This document shows positions 24,751-35,245 of a DNA stretch of 64,000 nucleotides, piece after piece. Numbering within the stretch: position 1 is the stretch's first letter; each line of letters starts with the position of its first letter. Position numbers and translations under genes: made by a program. Under the pieces are notes generated by a model. The model did not search any database and was not told the DNA's origin. It worked only from the letters and a program-made list of their open reading frames with translations. The DNA comes from Thauera sp. 28 (lineage in GTDB: Bacteria; Pseudomonadota; Gammaproteobacteria; Burkholderiales; Rhodocyclaceae): the NCBI RefSeq assembly GCF_000310145.2, contig NZ_AMXA01000007.1, positions 94,245-158,244 on the forward strand, given 5' to 3'.

Positions 24751-25896
24751 TCAATCCGCCTGGCGACGCAGGAAGGCGGGGATGTCGTAGGTACCGACGC
24801 CGCTCGTGCTCATGGCCTCGACCGTCGTGCGGCGGCCGCTGCGCATCACGGCCGGCACGTCGAGACTGTTCATGTCCACCGCGCCGCTGCTCATCGACGG
24901 GCCGTAGGTACCCGTCCCCTGCACCACCTGCATGACCGGCTGACGGGCGGCACGCGGGGCGCCAAGGCCAGTGGCCACGACGGTGATGCGGATGCGGTCT
25001 TCCATGGTCTCGTCGAACACGGTGCCGTACTTGACGAAGGCCTCAGGCGCAGCGAAGGCCTGCACGGTCTTCACCGCATCGCGCACTTCCGACATCTTGA
25101 GCGACTTGCTGGCGGTGATGTTGATCAGCACGCAACGCGCGCCCGACAGTTCGGTGCCCTCGAGCAGCGGCGAGACGGCAGCCTGCTCGGCAGCGATGCG
25201 CGCGCGGTCCAGGCCCGAAGCCTCGGCCGAGCCCATCATCGCACGGCCCATCTCGGCCATCGCGGTACGCACGTCCTGGAAGTCGACGTTGACCAGGCCG
25301 GGAACGTTGATGATCTCGGCGATGCCACCCACCGCCGAACGCAGCACGTTGTCTGCCGAGCGGAAGCACTCCTCGAAGCCGGCATCGTCGCCATAGACGT
25401 CGAGCAGCTTGTCATTGAGCACGACGATCAGCGAATCGACATGGCGGGTGAGCTCTTCCACGCCGCTCTCGGCGACACGGATACGGTTCTCGAAGTCGAA
25501 GGGCTTGGTCACCACGGCGACGGTCAGGATGCCCATCTCCTTGGCAATCTCGGCCACCACGGGTGCCGCACCGGTACCGGTGCCGCCACCCATGCCGCCG
25601 GTGATGAAGACCATGTGTGCGCCTTCGAGCACCGCAGCGATGTCATCACGCGACTCCTGCGCAGCGGCACGGCCCGCCTCGGGCTTGGAGCCGGCGCCGA
25701 GGCCCGTCTTGCCCAGCTGAACCTTGGTGGTCGCCAGGCAGCGATTGAGCGCCTGGGCGTCGGTGTTGGCGGAGATGAAATCCACCCCCTTCACGCCTTC
25801 ACGGATCATGTGGTCGACAGCGTTGCCGCCGGCACCGCCCACGCCGATCACCTTGATCATCGTCCCGCTCGATTCCTTCTCAACAATCTCGAACAT
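24751..25896 (-). CDS. ftsZ: Cell division protein FtsZ
   Basis: 381 residues. The tubulin-like GTPase polymerises into the cytoplasmic Z-ring at midcell. The start MFEIVEKESS is followed by IKVIGVGGAGGNAVDHM, the GTP-binding glycine-rich segment, and the tubulin signature GGGTGTG (103-109). The T7 loop has the catalytic NVDFQDVRTAM. A short variable linker leads to the C-terminal FtsA/ZipA-binding peptide YDIPAFLRRQ. ATG 25896 has an excellent AGGAGG site upstream. It is the last gene of the dcw cluster, but unlike the others it is separated from its neighbour, ftsA, by 140 bp containing a terminator-like hairpin and an inverted repeat. Confidence 0.98.
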   Translation of the reverse strand: MFEIVEKESSGTMIKVIGVGGAGGNAVDHMIREGVKGVDFISANTDAQALNRCLATTKVQLGKTGLGAGSKPEAGRAAAQESRDDIAAVLEGAHMVFITGGMGGGTGTGAAPVVAEIAKEMGILTVAVVTKPFDFENRIRVAESGVEELTRHVDSLIVVLNDKLLDVYGDDAGFEECFRSADNVLRSAVGGIAEIINVPGLVNVDFQDVRTAMAEMGRAMMGSAEASGLDRARIAAEQAAVSPLLEGTELSGARCVLINITASKSLKMSEVRDAVKTVQAFAAPEAFVKYGTVFDETMEDRIRITVVATGLGAPRAARQPVMQVVQGTGTYGPSMSSGAVDMNSLDVPAVMRSGRRTTVEAMSTSGVGTYDIPAFLRRQAD

Positions 25897-25951
25897 TTGC
25901 CTCGCCTCCTGAATTGACGGCCCTGCTCAACACCGAATGCCGCCAGCCCGC

Positions 25952-25984
25952 ATTTAGTATCAACTTCGCAGTCTACTACTAAAT
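25952..25984. repeat. AT-rich inverted repeat upstream of ftsZ
   Basis: ATTTAGTA (25952-25959) and TACTAAAT (25977-25984) are perfect reverse complements with a 17-base spacer, an AT-rich island in GC-rich DNA. On the minus strand a weak promoter match, TTAACC-N16-TAGACT, runs into it, so it may be an operator or a leader hairpin for ftsZ. Confidence 0.55.
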
Positions 25985-26014
25985 AGGTGCTGGTTAACCG
26001 GCCTTCATCCAAAA

Positions 26015-26039
26015 TGACTGGACCCCGATGGTCCGGTCA
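26015..26039 (-). terminator. Intrinsic-terminator-like hairpin at the end of ftsA
   Basis: Read on the minus strand, a 10-bp stem (TGACCGGACC pairing with GGTCCAGTCA, with one mismatch or wobble position) closes a 5-base loop and is followed directly by TTTT. The ftsA stop codon is inside the stem. This is the form of a Rho-independent terminator or attenuator between ftsA and ftsZ. Confidence 0.6.
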
Positions 26040-27266
26040 GAAATTTCGTTCGAACCACGACTTCATGCGCCCGAAGAACTGCTTCACACTGCGGGTGTCG
26101 CGCGCCTGAAGCCCCCGCCGGCGCTGGGCAGCACCTTCCATAACCAGACCCATTGCCGTCGAGTAGCGTGGCTGGCAGACCACATCCGCCAAGCCGCCGT
26201 CGTACTGCGGCGAACCGACCCTTGCCGGCATGTGGAAAACCTCCTCGGCCAGCTCGACCATGCCACGCATGACCGCCGAGCCACCGGTCAGCACGATGCC
26301 CGACGACAGCAACTCCTCGTAGCCGCTGCGGCGCAACTCCGCCTGCACGAGCTCGAACAGTTCGGACACGCGCGGCTCGATGACGTCGGCCAGCGCCTGG
26401 CGCGACAGCTTGCGCGGCGGGCGGTCGCCGACCCCGGGCACCTCGATCATTTCCTCGGCGTCGGCGAGCTGGTGCATGGCGACGCCGTGGCGCATCTTGA
26501 TTTCTTCCGCCTCTGAGGTCGGGGTGCGCAAGGCCATCGCGATGTCGTTGGTGATCTGGTCGCCGGCGACCGGAATGACCGCAGTGTGGCGGATGGCCCC
26601 CTGGGTGAACACCGCGATATCGGTCGTACCGCCGCCGATATCGACCATGCACACGCCAAGCTCCTTCTCGTCTTCGGTGAGCACGGCATGGCTCGAGGCG
26701 AGCGGCTGCAGGCTGAGGTCCATGACCTCGAGGCCGCAGCGACGCACGCACTTGATGACGTTCTGCGCCGCCGACACCGCACCGGTGACGATATGCACCT
26801 TGACCTCCAGGCGCACGCCGCTCATGCCGATCGGCTCGCGCACCCCACCCTGGCCATCGATGATGAACTCCTGGGTGAGGATGTGCAGGATCTGCTGCTC
26901 GGCCGGAATCGGCATCGCACGCGCGACCTCGATCACCCGGTCGACATCCATGGGCGAGACTTCCTTCTCCTTGATCGCGACCGTGCCGCTGGAGTTGAAG
27001 CTCTTGATGTGACTGCCTGCGATGCCGGTATAGACCTCGTGGATCTTGCAGTCGGCCATCACCTCGACCTCCTGTACGACGCGCGAGATGGCGTCGACCG
27101 TGGCCTCGATGTTGACCACCACGCCGCGCTTGAGGCCGCTGGTCGGCTGGGTGCCGAGTCCGATCACGTTGAGACGGCCATCGGGCTTGACCTCGGCCAC
27201 CATGCAGGTGACCTTGGCGGTGCCAATGTCGAGGCCGACGATCAGTTCCTTGTATTCCTTGCTCAT
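26037..27266 (-). CDS. ftsA: Cell division protein FtsA
   Basis: 409 residues from ATG 27266 ([23 protein letters not shown]). An actin-like ATPase that anchors FtsZ to the membrane and recruits late division proteins. The phosphate-1 loop GLDIGTAK, the SHIKSFNSSG and CMVDIGGGTTDIAVF blocks and the LTGGSAVMRGM adenosine motif are present. The C-terminus ends VKQFFGRMKSWFERNF, the amphipathic membrane-targeting helix expected of FtsA. Its start overlaps the ftsQ stop as ATGA. Longer upstream frames overlap ftsQ and were rejected. Confidence 0.97.
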   Translation of the reverse strand: MSKEYKELIVGLDIGTAKVTCMVAEVKPDGRLNVIGLGTQPTSGLKRGVVVNIEATVDAISRVVQEVEVMADCKIHEVYTGIAGSHIKSFNSSGTVAIKEKEVSPMDVDRVIEVARAMPIPAEQQILHILTQEFIIDGQGGVREPIGMSGVRLEVKVHIVTGAVSAAQNVIKCVRRCGLEVMDLSLQPLASSHAVLTEDEKELGVCMVDIGGGTTDIAVFTQGAIRHTAVIPVAGDQITNDIAMALRTPTSEAEEIKMRHGVAMHQLADAEEMIEVPGVGDRPPRKLSRQALADVIEPRVSELFELVQAELRRSGYEELLSSGIVLTGGSAVMRGMVELAEEVFHMPARVGSPQYDGGLADVVCQPRYSTAMGLVMEGAAQRRRGLQARDTRSVKQFFGRMKSWFERNF

Positions 27267-28126
27267 TGCCTGCCTTTCCTGCCGCTGGGCGCCGCGGGCT
27301 GCAACAGCACCGAGGCGTCCGCCGGCGTCAGCGCGAACCCGCCCGGATAGCGCAGATCCGCGACCTTGATTTCGATATCGATATCCTGCTGCACGCCAGG
27401 CCACACTGCGATGAAGCGCTGCAGGCGGTCGACGAGCGGTGCCTTGTCCTGTTCGCGGCCGAGCACGATGGTGAGGCCGCTGTCCAGATGAAGCTGCCAC
27501 GCCTCGCGCGCCGACAGCGCCAGCCCCACGAGGCGCACGCCGAGCGGCTGCAGCATCGCCGAAAACTCGGCGTGGCGCGCGAGCAGCCGGGTGGACGAAC
27601 CCTGCGGGCCATCGAACTGCGGCATGTCTGCGTTGCTGGCAGCGACGAAGACCTCGCCCTGGCGGTTGACCAGGCGCGCATCGCCGCTCTCGGACACCGT
27701 CCAGTAGGCCACCGCTTCGTGCTCCTCGAGGCGCAACTCGAGCGCATCGGGCCAGCGCCGGCGCACATCAGCCTTGCGCACCCAGGGCAGCTTCTCGAAG
27801 GTGGCACGCACCTCGTCCAGATTGACGGTGAAGAAGTTGCCCTGCACGGCGAGCCGCGCGGCGTATTCGAGCTGGGCTTCGGTCACCTGCGCAGGCGGCG
27901 TCACCACCACAAGCTCGCGCAACGGGAACAATGGCCGCGACAGGAACCAGGCAACGAGCGCCCAGCCCAGCGCGACCGCAGCACCGAGCGTGATCAGGTC
28001 GGACACCAGGTTGAGCAGCGCAGGGCGATGCCAAAGGCCACGCTCGACCGGCGCGCGCGCCCGCGCACCCGCAGCGGCCTGACGGCCAGAGCGGATCGAC
28101 GCAGGGCGGGCGCGTACTTCAGCCAA
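27263..28126 (-). CDS. ftsQ: Cell division protein FtsQ
   Basis: 287 residues. A basic cytoplasmic tail precedes one membrane helix (about 43-62), then the POTRA domain ([39 protein letters not shown]) and the beta domain typical of FtsQ ([28 protein letters not shown]). It links early and late divisome components in the inner membrane. The TTG start at 28126 overlaps the ddl stop by 8 bases and has GGAAGGGG six bases upstream, which supports this rare start codon. There is no ATG or GTG nearby that would keep the membrane helix intact. Confidence 0.94.
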   Translation of the reverse strand: MAEVRARPASIRSGRQAAAGARARAPVERGLWHRPALLNLVSDLITLGAAVALGWALVAWFLSRPLFPLRELVVVTPPAQVTEAQLEYAARLAVQGNFFTVNLDEVRATFEKLPWVRKADVRRRWPDALELRLEEHEAVAYWTVSESGDARLVNRQGEVFVAASNADMPQFDGPQGSSTRLLARHAEFSAMLQPLGVRLVGLALSAREAWQLHLDSGLTIVLGREQDKAPLVDRLQRFIAVWPGVQQDIDIEIKVADLRYPGGFALTPADASVLLQPAAPSGRKGRQ

Positions 28127-29033
28127 GGCGAGCCCCTTCCAGAAGGGTGAGACACAGGGTGGTGAAGTCCATGCCTGCCACGCGTGCAGACATCGGCACC
28201 AGAGAGTGGCCGGTCATGCCCGGCGAGGTGTTCATCTCGAGCAGATAGGGGCGGCCGTCATCGGTGAGGATGAGATCGGCACGCCCCCAGCCGCGGCAGC
28301 CGAGAACGCGTGCGGACTTCATCACCATCGCCTGCAACTCGGACTCTTGCGCGGCGGGCAGGCCGCTCGGGCAGTCGTAGCGGGTGTCGTCGGTGAAGTA
28401 CTTGTGCTGATAGTCATAGTTGCCGTCGGGGGCGACGATGCGCACCAGCGGCAAGGCCTGATCCTCGAGGAAGGGGGCGGTGAGCTCGGCGCCGGCGATG
28501 AACTCCTCGGCGATCACCATGCGGTCGAAGCGCGCGGCCAGCTCCCAGGCCGCGCGCAACTGTCCGGCTTCCACGACCTTGGTTGCCCCCATGCTCGAGC
28601 CTTCGTGCACCGGCTTGACGAAGATCGGCAGGCCCAGCTCGGCCACTACCGCCTCCCAGTCGGTGTCCGCCTCGAGAATGGCGTAACGTGGCGTGGGCAG
28701 GCCAGCAGACAGCCACACCATCTTGGTGCGCCACTTGTCCATCGACAGCGCGGAGGCCATCACGCCGCTGCCGGTGTAGGGGATGCCCATCAGCTCGAGG
28801 GCGCCCTGCACCGTGCCGTCCTCGCCGCCACGACCATGCAGGGCGATGAAGACGCGGTCGAAGCCCTCTTCCTTGAGGATGTGGAGGTCGCGCTCGGCAG
28901 GATCGAAGCCGTGGGCATCCACGCCGGCCTGCTGCAACGCGGCAAGCACCGCCCGCCCCGACATCAGGGAGACTTCACGCTCGGCCGAAGAGCCGCCGAA
29001 CAAAACCGCAACCTTGCCGAATGCCGTACTCAC
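28119..29033 (-). CDS. ddl: D-alanine--D-alanine ligase
   Basis: 304 residues, the DdlB length. An ATP-grasp enzyme that joins two D-alanines for the peptidoglycan stem peptide. [19 protein letters not shown] at the start includes the Glu that binds the first D-Ala. [36 protein letters not shown] and [14 protein letters not shown] are the further substrate, ATP and magnesium motifs. GTG 29033 overlaps the murC stop as GTGA. It lies between murC and ftsQ, the position usual for ddlB in proteobacterial dcw clusters. Confidence 0.97.
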   Translation of the reverse strand: MSTAFGKVAVLFGGSSAEREVSLMSGRAVLAALQQAGVDAHGFDPAERDLHILKEEGFDRVFIALHGRGGEDGTVQGALELMGIPYTGSGVMASALSMDKWRTKMVWLSAGLPTPRYAILEADTDWEAVVAELGLPIFVKPVHEGSSMGATKVVEAGQLRAAWELAARFDRMVIAEEFIAGAELTAPFLEDQALPLVRIVAPDGNYDYQHKYFTDDTRYDCPSGLPAAQESELQAMVMKSARVLGCRGWGRADLILTDDGRPYLLEMNTSPGMTGHSLVPMSARVAGMDFTTLCLTLLEGARLG

Positions 29034-30445
29034 GAAACGTCCTCGATGCGGGCGAGCTTGCCCGGCACACCGCCGATGCTGCCCGCGCCCATGGTGATCA
29101 CCACGTCGCCATCGCGCGCGGCGGAAAGAACCATCCTCGGCATGTCGCCGATGTCCTCCACGAACACCGGCTCAACCTTGCCAGCAACCCTGATCGCACG
29201 CGCAAGCGCACGCCCGTCGGCAGCCACGATCGGCGATTCGCCCGCGGCATAGACCTCGGCAAGCAACAGACCATCGACCGTCGACAACACCTTGACGAAG
29301 TCTTCGAAGCAGTCCCGGGTACGCGTAAAGCGGTGCGGCTGGAAAGCCAATACCAGGCGGCGGCCGGGGAAGGCGCCACGGGCCGCGGCAATGGTCGCCG
29401 CCATCTCCACCGGGTGGTGGCCATAGTCGTCGATCAGGGTGAAGCTGCCGGCCTCGTCACCGTCGGCGTCGAGCAGCGCGACCTCGCCGTAGCGCTGGAA
29501 GCGGCGGCCAACGCCGTTGAACTCGGCAAGCGCCTTGACGATGGCAGCGTCGGGCACCTGCACTTCAGTCGCCACCGCGATCGCAGCCAGCGCATTGAGC
29601 ACGTTGTGCATGCCGGGCAGATTGAGCTCGATCGACAGCCGTGTCGTCGTGCCGTTGACCCGCACGCAGTCGAACAGCATGCGACCACCGTCGGCGCGCA
29701 CGTTCTCGGCGCGGATGTTGGCGCTCTCCGACAAGCCGTAGCGCACGATCTGCTTGGACACGCGCGGGATGATCTCGCGCACGTTGGGGTCGTCCTCGCA
29801 GAGCACGGCCACACCATAGAAGGGCAGGCGCTGGAGGAAATCGACGAAGGCTTGCTTGACGCGGCCGAAATCGTGACCGTAGGTCTCCATGTGGTCGGCA
29901 TCGATGTTGGTGACGACCGAGATGACCGGGTTGAGCAGCAGGAAGGAGGCGTCCGACTCGTCGGCCTCGGCAACCAGGTAGTCGCCGCTGCCGAGGCGGG
30001 CATTGGCACCCGCGGCATTGAGGCGGCCGCCGATGACGAAGGTCGGATCGATGCCGCCCTCGGCGAGGATACTGGCGACCAGCGAGGTGGTGGTGGTCTT
30101 GCCGTGGGTGCCGGCGATGGCGATGCCGTGCTTGAAGCGCATCAGCTCGGCAAGCATCTGCGCGCGCGGCACGACCGGAACGTGGCGCTCGCGCGCGGCG
30201 ACCACCTCGGGGTTGTCGGCCTTGACGGCTGTCGACACCACCACCACGTCGGCGCCGGCGACATTGGCAGCGTCGTGCCCTCGCACCACACTGGCGCCCA
30301 TCTTCTGCAGCCGGCGGGTCGCAGCGTTGTCACCCAGGTCCGAACCGCTGACGTTGAAGCCCTGGTTGACCAGTACCTCGGCGATGCCGCTCATGCCGGC
30401 GCCGCCGATGCCGACGAAATGAATGTTCCTGACCTTGTGCTTCAT
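29030..30445 (-). CDS. murC: UDP-N-acetylmuramate--L-alanine ligase
   Basis: 471 residues. It adds L-alanine, the first stem-peptide residue, to UDP-MurNAc in the cytoplasm. The N-terminal nucleotide-binding [17 protein letters not shown] loop [12 protein letters not shown], and the mid-domain [10 protein letters not shown] and [10 protein letters not shown] motifs are those of MurC. The C-terminal domain ends [10 protein letters not shown]. Overlaps with murG upstream (ATGA) and ddl downstream (GTGA) point to coupled translation. A second enzyme of the same superfamily, Mpl, is encoded near 47 kb. Confidence 0.98.
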   Translation of the reverse strand: MKHKVRNIHFVGIGGAGMSGIAEVLVNQGFNVSGSDLGDNAATRRLQKMGASVVRGHDAANVAGADVVVVSTAVKADNPEVVAARERHVPVVPRAQMLAELMRFKHGIAIAGTHGKTTTTSLVASILAEGGIDPTFVIGGRLNAAGANARLGSGDYLVAEADESDASFLLLNPVISVVTNIDADHMETYGHDFGRVKQAFVDFLQRLPFYGVAVLCEDDPNVREIIPRVSKQIVRYGLSESANIRAENVRADGGRMLFDCVRVNGTTTRLSIELNLPGMHNVLNALAAIAVATEVQVPDAAIVKALAEFNGVGRRFQRYGEVALLDADGDEAGSFTLIDDYGHHPVEMAATIAAARGAFPGRRLVLAFQPHRFTRTRDCFEDFVKVLSTVDGLLLAEVYAAGESPIVAADGRALARAIRVAGKVEPVFVEDIGDMPRMVLSAARDGDVVITMGAGSIGGVPGKLARIEDVS

Positions 30446-31527
30446 GCGTTTACTCCAGCGGCGGTTTTCGAGCTGGCGAGCGCAGCGCAGACTGCGGCCA
30501 CTTCATCCGCCGCCTGTGGCCGTGCAAGCGCGCGCGCGCACTCGGCCATTGCCTGCAAGCGGGAGCGGTCGAGGCTCGACAGGATGCCCGCCAGACGCTC
30601 GGGGGTGAGCTCGGCCTGCGGCAGCAGATAAGCGGCGCCGTGCTCGGCAAGGAAGCGCGCATTGCCGGTCTGGTGGTCGTCCACCGCATGCGGGTAAGGC
30701 ACGAGCAGGCTGGCAACGCCGACCGCCGCCAGCTCGGCAACGGTGAGCGCGCCGGCCCGACAGATGACGAGGTCGGCGTCGGCGTAGGCCGCCGCCATGT
30801 CGTCGATGAAGGGACGCAACTCGCCTTCGAGCTGCAGGGTGGCGTAGGTCTGGCGCAACCCGTCGATCTGTTTCTCGCCCGCCTGGTGCAGCACCTGCGG
30901 ACGCTGCTCGGGCGGAAGGCGCAGCAGGGCCTGTGGCAGAGCCTCGTTGAGCGCGGCAGCGCCCAGGCTGCCGCCGACCACGAGCAGGCGCAACGGCCCG
31001 CTGCGGCCGCCATAACGCTCGGCGGGCGGCGCTACTGCAGCAATGTCGGCACGCACAGGGTTGCCCAGCCAACGCGCCTTGGGCAGCACATCGGGGAAGC
31101 CGCTCAGCACCCGGTCGGCCACGCGCGCGAGCACGCGGTTGGCAAGGCCGGCCACCGAGTTCTGCTCGTGCAGCACCAGCGGGCGGCCAAGCAGGGCCGC
31201 CATCATGCCGCCGGGGAAGGTGATATAGCCGCCCATGCCAAGCACCACGTCGGGGCGGCTGCGGCGCAGCGCGCGCAGCGCCTGCCAGAACCCGGACAGC
31301 AGGTTCAGTGGCAGCAACAGCTTGCGCACCAGGCCCTTGCCGCGCAGCGCACCAAAGCGCACCCACGCCGTATCGTAGCCGCGCTGCGGCACGATACGCG
31401 CCTCCATGCCGTCCGGGTTACCCATCCACACGATGCGCCAGCCCCGTGCGCGCAGCACTTCGGCCACCGCGATGCCAGGGAAGATGTGGCCGCCGGTGCC
31501 ACCGGCCATGACCATCAGGGTCTTCAT
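30442..31527 (-). CDS. murG: UDP-GlcNAc:undecaprenyl-PP-MurNAc-pentapeptide GlcNAc transferase
   Basis: 361 residues from ATG 31527. It makes lipid II from lipid I at the cytoplasmic face of the membrane. The G-loop [15 protein letters not shown], the [14 protein letters not shown] block and [12 protein letters not shown] lie in the N-terminal domain. [13 protein letters not shown] and the [23 protein letters not shown] segment form the donor-binding domain. The start overlaps the ftsW stop as ATGA. A longer frame upstream overlaps ftsW completely and has no MurG content. Confidence 0.98.
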   Translation of the reverse strand: MKTLMVMAGGTGGHIFPGIAVAEVLRARGWRIVWMGNPDGMEARIVPQRGYDTAWVRFGALRGKGLVRKLLLPLNLLSGFWQALRALRRSRPDVVLGMGGYITFPGGMMAALLGRPLVLHEQNSVAGLANRVLARVADRVLSGFPDVLPKARWLGNPVRADIAAVAPPAERYGGRSGPLRLLVVGGSLGAAALNEALPQALLRLPPEQRPQVLHQAGEKQIDGLRQTYATLQLEGELRPFIDDMAAAYADADLVICRAGALTVAELAAVGVASLLVPYPHAVDDHQTGNARFLAEHGAAYLLPQAELTPERLAGILSSLDRSRLQAMAECARALARPQAADEVAAVCAALASSKTAAGVNA

Positions 31528-32753
31528 GGCGTCGCCCCCCGCTTGAGCTGACGCACCTCCCAGTCGATTCGCAGCAGGATGCCGAGCGCAATGCAGTTGG
31601 CGACGATGCCCGAGCCACCAAAGCTCATCAGCGGCAGGGTCAGCCCCTTGGTCGGCAGCAGCCCCATGTTGACGCCCATGTTGATGAAGGACTGCACACC
31701 GATCCACAGGCCAATGCCCTGCGCAACCAGGCCGGAGAAGTAGCGCTCAAGCCTGATCGCCTCGCGGCCAATCAGGAAGGCGCGCTGCACGATGATCGCG
31801 AACAGCACCACCACGGTGAGCACGCCGACGAAGCCGAGCTCCTCGGCAATCACCGCGAGCAGGAAGTCGGTGTGCGCCTCGGGCAGGTAGAACAGCTTCT
31901 CCACGCTACCGCCAAGGCCCACGCCGAACCACTCGCCGCGGCCGAAGGCGATCAGCGAATGCGAGAGCTGGTAGCCCTTGCCGAAGGCGTCCTGCCAGGG
32001 GTCCATGAAGCCGAAGATGCGGTCGCGACGGTAGGGCGAGGTCCAGATCAGGATGACGAAGCCGATCAGCGCCAGCACCGCGAGCAGGCCGAACACGCGC
32101 ACGTTGAGGCCGCCCAGGAAGAGCACGCCGAAAGCGATGGTGGTGATGACCACGAAGGCGCCGAAGTCGGGCTCGCGCAGTAGCAGGAAGCCGACGAACA
32201 GGATCACCACCAGCATGGGCAGGAAGCCCTTGATGAAGCTGCCCATGACGTCGAGCTTGCGCACGGTGTAGTCGGCCGCGTAGAGCGCGGCAAAGATCTT
32301 CATCAGTTCGGAAGGCTGCAGGTTCACCGGCCCGAGCGACAGCCAGCGCTGGGCCCCGTTGACCTCCCGGCCCACGCCCGGGATCAGCACCACGATCAGC
32401 AGCACCACGCCGGCGACGAAGAGCGCCGGCGCCAGTTGCTGCCAGCGCGCCATCGGCAGCTGGAAGGACACCAGCCCCAGGCCAATGCCGATGGCCAGGA
32501 AGACGGCATGGCGCATCAGGAAGTAATGCGACTGGTAGCCGGTGAAACGGCTGCCCTCGGCGAACGCGATCGAGGCCGAGTACACCATGACCAGACCGAG
32601 CAGCAGCAGCGCGACTGCAGACCAGATCAGCAGCAGGTCGAGCTCGCGCGCCGGCGCCCCGCCTTTGGCGAGCCGTTGCACGGCGCGCTGGGCCGGATCG
32701 GGTTTCTGCTCGGCTGGGTGCAACAGGCCACCGAAGACATTGGCCAGCTTCAT
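31524..32753 (-). CDS. ftsW: Lipid II polymerase FtsW (SEDS family)
   Basis: 409 residues, multi-spanning (about ten hydrophobic helices). FtsW polymerises septal glycan together with FtsI. SEDS hallmarks: VMVYSAS in the first helix region, [25 protein letters not shown] with the catalytic-loop aspartate/glutamate region, LLLREPDFG, and the C-terminal [16 protein letters not shown] 40-residue cytoplasmic tail precedes the first helix. ATG 32753 overlaps the murD stop as ATGA. The extended frame upstream is shadow reading of murD. Confidence 0.97.
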   Translation of the reverse strand: MKLANVFGGLLHPAEQKPDPAQRAVQRLAKGGAPARELDLLLIWSAVALLLLGLVMVYSASIAFAEGSRFTGYQSHYFLMRHAVFLAIGIGLGLVSFQLPMARWQQLAPALFVAGVVLLIVVLIPGVGREVNGAQRWLSLGPVNLQPSELMKIFAALYAADYTVRKLDVMGSFIKGFLPMLVVILFVGFLLLREPDFGAFVVITTIAFGVLFLGGLNVRVFGLLAVLALIGFVILIWTSPYRRDRIFGFMDPWQDAFGKGYQLSHSLIAFGRGEWFGVGLGGSVEKLFYLPEAHTDFLLAVIAEELGFVGVLTVVVLFAIIVQRAFLIGREAIRLERYFSGLVAQGIGLWIGVQSFINMGVNMGLLPTKGLTLPLMSFGGSGIVANCIALGILLRIDWEVRQLKRGATP

Positions 32754-34159
32754 CGCGGCGTCACCTTCGCAAGGCGGTGCACCGCGGCCACAAAAACCTC
32801 GGCACGGTGCGCATAGTTGCGGAACATGTCCAGACTGGCGCAGGCCGGCGACAGCAGCACGGCGTCGCCAGGCTGCGCCAGCCTGTCCGCACGCTGCACT
32901 GCAGCGTCGAGATCGGCGGCATGCTCGAGCACCACGCCGCAACCCGCCACTGCCTGTTCGATGCGGCGCGCATCACGGCCAATCAGCAGCACGGCGCGCG
33001 CCTTGCGCGCCAGTGCGGGCGCCAGCGGGGCAAAATCCTGGCCCTTGCCGTCGCCACCGGCAATCAGCACGACCGGGCAATCCATGCCCTCGAGCGCGGC
33101 GACGGTCGCACCCACGTTGGTGCCCTTGGAATCATCGTAGTAGCGCACACCGTCGGCGCGCTCGGCAACCAGCTCTAAGCGATGCGGCAGGCCGCGGAAG
33201 GCGATCAGGCCACCGATCAGACGTTGCGGCTCGATCCCCAGCCCGGCCTCGCACAAGGCGAGCGCGGCAAGCGCGTTGGCGGCATTGTGGCGGCCGGCCA
33301 GCGGCAGGTCGGCAAGTGCGATCAGACGCTGCGGCCCACGCATCAGCCAGGGCCGGCCATCGATATCGGCAATACCGTAGTCGCCATCGCCCTGCGGCGC
33401 CGAGGCACCAAAACGGATCGCCCTGCGCCCGGTCAGGGCCATCGCGCGCACGCGTGCATCATCGCGGTTGAGCACCTGCACGCCATCGCCCTGGAAAATT
33501 GCGGCCTTGGTCGCGGCATAGGCCTCGAGGTCGGCATAGCGGTCAAGATGGTCGTCGGTGACGTTGAGCACAGTCGCCGCCTGCGGATTGAGCGCGTGCA
33601 TGGTCTCGATCTGGAAGCTCGAGAGCTCCAGCACCCAGCAGGCGGGCAGGCTTGCACCCACCTCCAGCCGCTCCATCAGGACGTCGAGCGCAGCTGGGCT
33701 GATGTTGCCCGCCGCCACGGCATCAATGCCCACCGACCTCGCGAGCGCGGCGGCCAGTGCGGTGGTCGTGGTCTTGCCATTGGTGCCGGTGATGGCGAGG
33801 ATGCGGGTCTGCTCGCGCACGTCAAGCTCGTCAAGCGCCTGCGCCAGCAGATCCATCTCGCCGGTGATCGGCAGGCCGCGCCGGTACGCTTCGGCGGCGA
33901 GACCGACGCGCGGATCCAGCCCCGGACTGAGCGCGACCAGCTCGATGCCGTCGAGCACTGCAGGATCGGCCGCCGCGCGGTCACCGCTGCGGATATCGGC
34001 CAGCGGCGCATCCTCGCGCAGCGCGTCCAGCCCCGGCGGCGCCGAGCGGCTGTCGACCACGCGCAGGTGCGCGCCACGCAGGGCGCACCAGCGTGCCATC
34101 GCCAGGCCCGATTCACCCAGGCCGATCACCAGCACACGTTTTCCGGTCAGGGCGCTCAT
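32750..34159 (-). CDS. murD: UDP-N-acetylmuramoyl-L-alanine--D-glutamate ligase
   Basis: 469 residues from ATG 34159 ([21 protein letters not shown]). It adds D-glutamate to UDP-MurNAc-Ala. The N-terminal dinucleotide-like fold, ATP loop [30 protein letters not shown] and [12 protein letters not shown] are the MurD-specific blocks, and the end [15 protein letters not shown] is diagnostic. The start overlaps mraY as ATGA. The much longer open frame that continues upstream overlaps mraY in another frame and is not coding. Confidence 0.98.
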   Translation of the reverse strand: MSALTGKRVLVIGLGESGLAMARWCALRGAHLRVVDSRSAPPGLDALREDAPLADIRSGDRAAADPAVLDGIELVALSPGLDPRVGLAAEAYRRGLPITGEMDLLAQALDELDVREQTRILAITGTNGKTTTTALAAALARSVGIDAVAAGNISPAALDVLMERLEVGASLPACWVLELSSFQIETMHALNPQAATVLNVTDDHLDRYADLEAYAATKAAIFQGDGVQVLNRDDARVRAMALTGRRAIRFGASAPQGDGDYGIADIDGRPWLMRGPQRLIALADLPLAGRHNAANALAALALCEAGLGIEPQRLIGGLIAFRGLPHRLELVAERADGVRYYDDSKGTNVGATVAALEGMDCPVVLIAGGDGKGQDFAPLAPALARKARAVLLIGRDARRIEQAVAGCGVVLEHAADLDAAVQRADRLAQPGDAVLLSPACASLDMFRNYAHRAEVFVAAVHRLAKVTPR

Positions 34160-35244
34160 CTCAGCTTCAGGGTGGACAGGCCGAACAGCACCAGCATGAT
34201 GGTGATGATCCAGAACCGCACGACGACCTGGGTCTCCTTCCAGCCGCCGAGCTCGAAGTGATGGTGCAACGGCGCCATGCGAAAGATGCGCTTGCCGCCG
34301 GTGGCCTTGAAGTAGAACACCTGCAGCATCACCGACAGGGTCTCGGCGACGAACAGGCCGCCCATGATGAAGAGCACGATTTCCTGACGCACGATGACGG
34401 CGATGGTGCCGAGCGCGGCACCGAGCGCCAGCGCACCGACGTCGCCCATGAAGACCTCGGCCGGGTAGGCGTTGAACCACAGGAAGCCAAGACCGGCGCC
34501 GCAGATTGCACCGCAGAACACGGCCAGCTCGCCGGCACCGGCGATATAGGGCACACCCAGGTAATTGGAGAAGCCGACGTGGCCGGCGACGTAGGCGAAG
34601 ATTGCGAGGGCACCGGCCACCATCACCGTAGGCATGATCGCCAGGCCATCCAGGCCGTCGGTAAGGTTCACCGCATGGCTGGTGCCGTTGATGACGAAAT
34701 AGGTCAGCGCGATGAAACCGACGATACCCAGCGGATAGGCGACGGCCTTGAAGAACGGCACGATGAGCTCGGTCTCGGCCGGCGTCGTCGCGGTAAGCCC
34801 CAGATAGACCGCAGCGGCGAGTGCAATCAGCGATGTCCACAGGTACTTCCACCGGCTGGCCAGGCCCTTGGGGTCGCGGTGGACGACCTTGCGCCAGTCA
34901 TCCACCCAGCCCACCGCGCCGAATCCGAGCGTAACGAGCAGGGTCACCCACATGTAGTCGTTCTTGAGGTCGCCCCAGAGCAGGATGGTGATGCCGATCG
35001 AGATCAGGATCAGCGCACCACCCATGGTCGGCGTTCCCGCCTTGGTGAGGTGCGAGCGTGGGCCGTCGTCGCGTACGGCCTGGCCGATCTTCTTCGCCGC
35101 GAGCCAGCGGATCACTCCCGGGCCGGCAACGAGCGAGATGGCGAGCGCGGTGAGCGCGGCCAGCACGGTACGCAGCGTGATATAGCCGAAGACGTTGAAG
35201 CCACGAATGTCCTGGCCGAGCCAGAGTGCAAGTTCCAACAGCAT
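34156..35244 (-). CDS. mraY: Phospho-N-acetylmuramoyl-pentapeptide-transferase
   Basis: 362 residues from ATG 35244, integral membrane with about ten helices. It transfers phospho-MurNAc-pentapeptide to undecaprenyl phosphate, making lipid I. Motifs are [31 protein letters not shown] with the DD pair, [10 protein letters not shown] with the nucleophile/magnesium aspartate, [14 protein letters not shown] and [15 protein letters not shown] with the triple His. It follows murF by one base and overlaps murD as ATGA. Confidence 0.98.
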   Translation of the reverse strand: MLLELALWLGQDIRGFNVFGYITLRTVLAALTALAISLVAGPGVIRWLAAKKIGQAVRDDGPRSHLTKAGTPTMGGALILISIGITILLWGDLKNDYMWVTLLVTLGFGAVGWVDDWRKVVHRDPKGLASRWKYLWTSLIALAAAVYLGLTATTPAETELIVPFFKAVAYPLGIVGFIALTYFVINGTSHAVNLTDGLDGLAIMPTVMVAGALAIFAYVAGHVGFSNYLGVPYIAGAGELAVFCGAICGAGLGFLWFNAYPAEVFMGDVGALALGAALGTIAVIVRQEIVLFIMGGLFVAETLSVMLQVFYFKATGGKRIFRMAPLHHHFELGGWKETQVVVRFWIITIMLVLFGLSTLKLR

Positions 35245-35245
35245 G

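Noticed and set aside
34157..34852. Extension of the murD frame far upstream
   Set aside because: It overlaps mraY in another frame, has no domain, and ATG 34159 with the ATGA overlap is the proper murD start.
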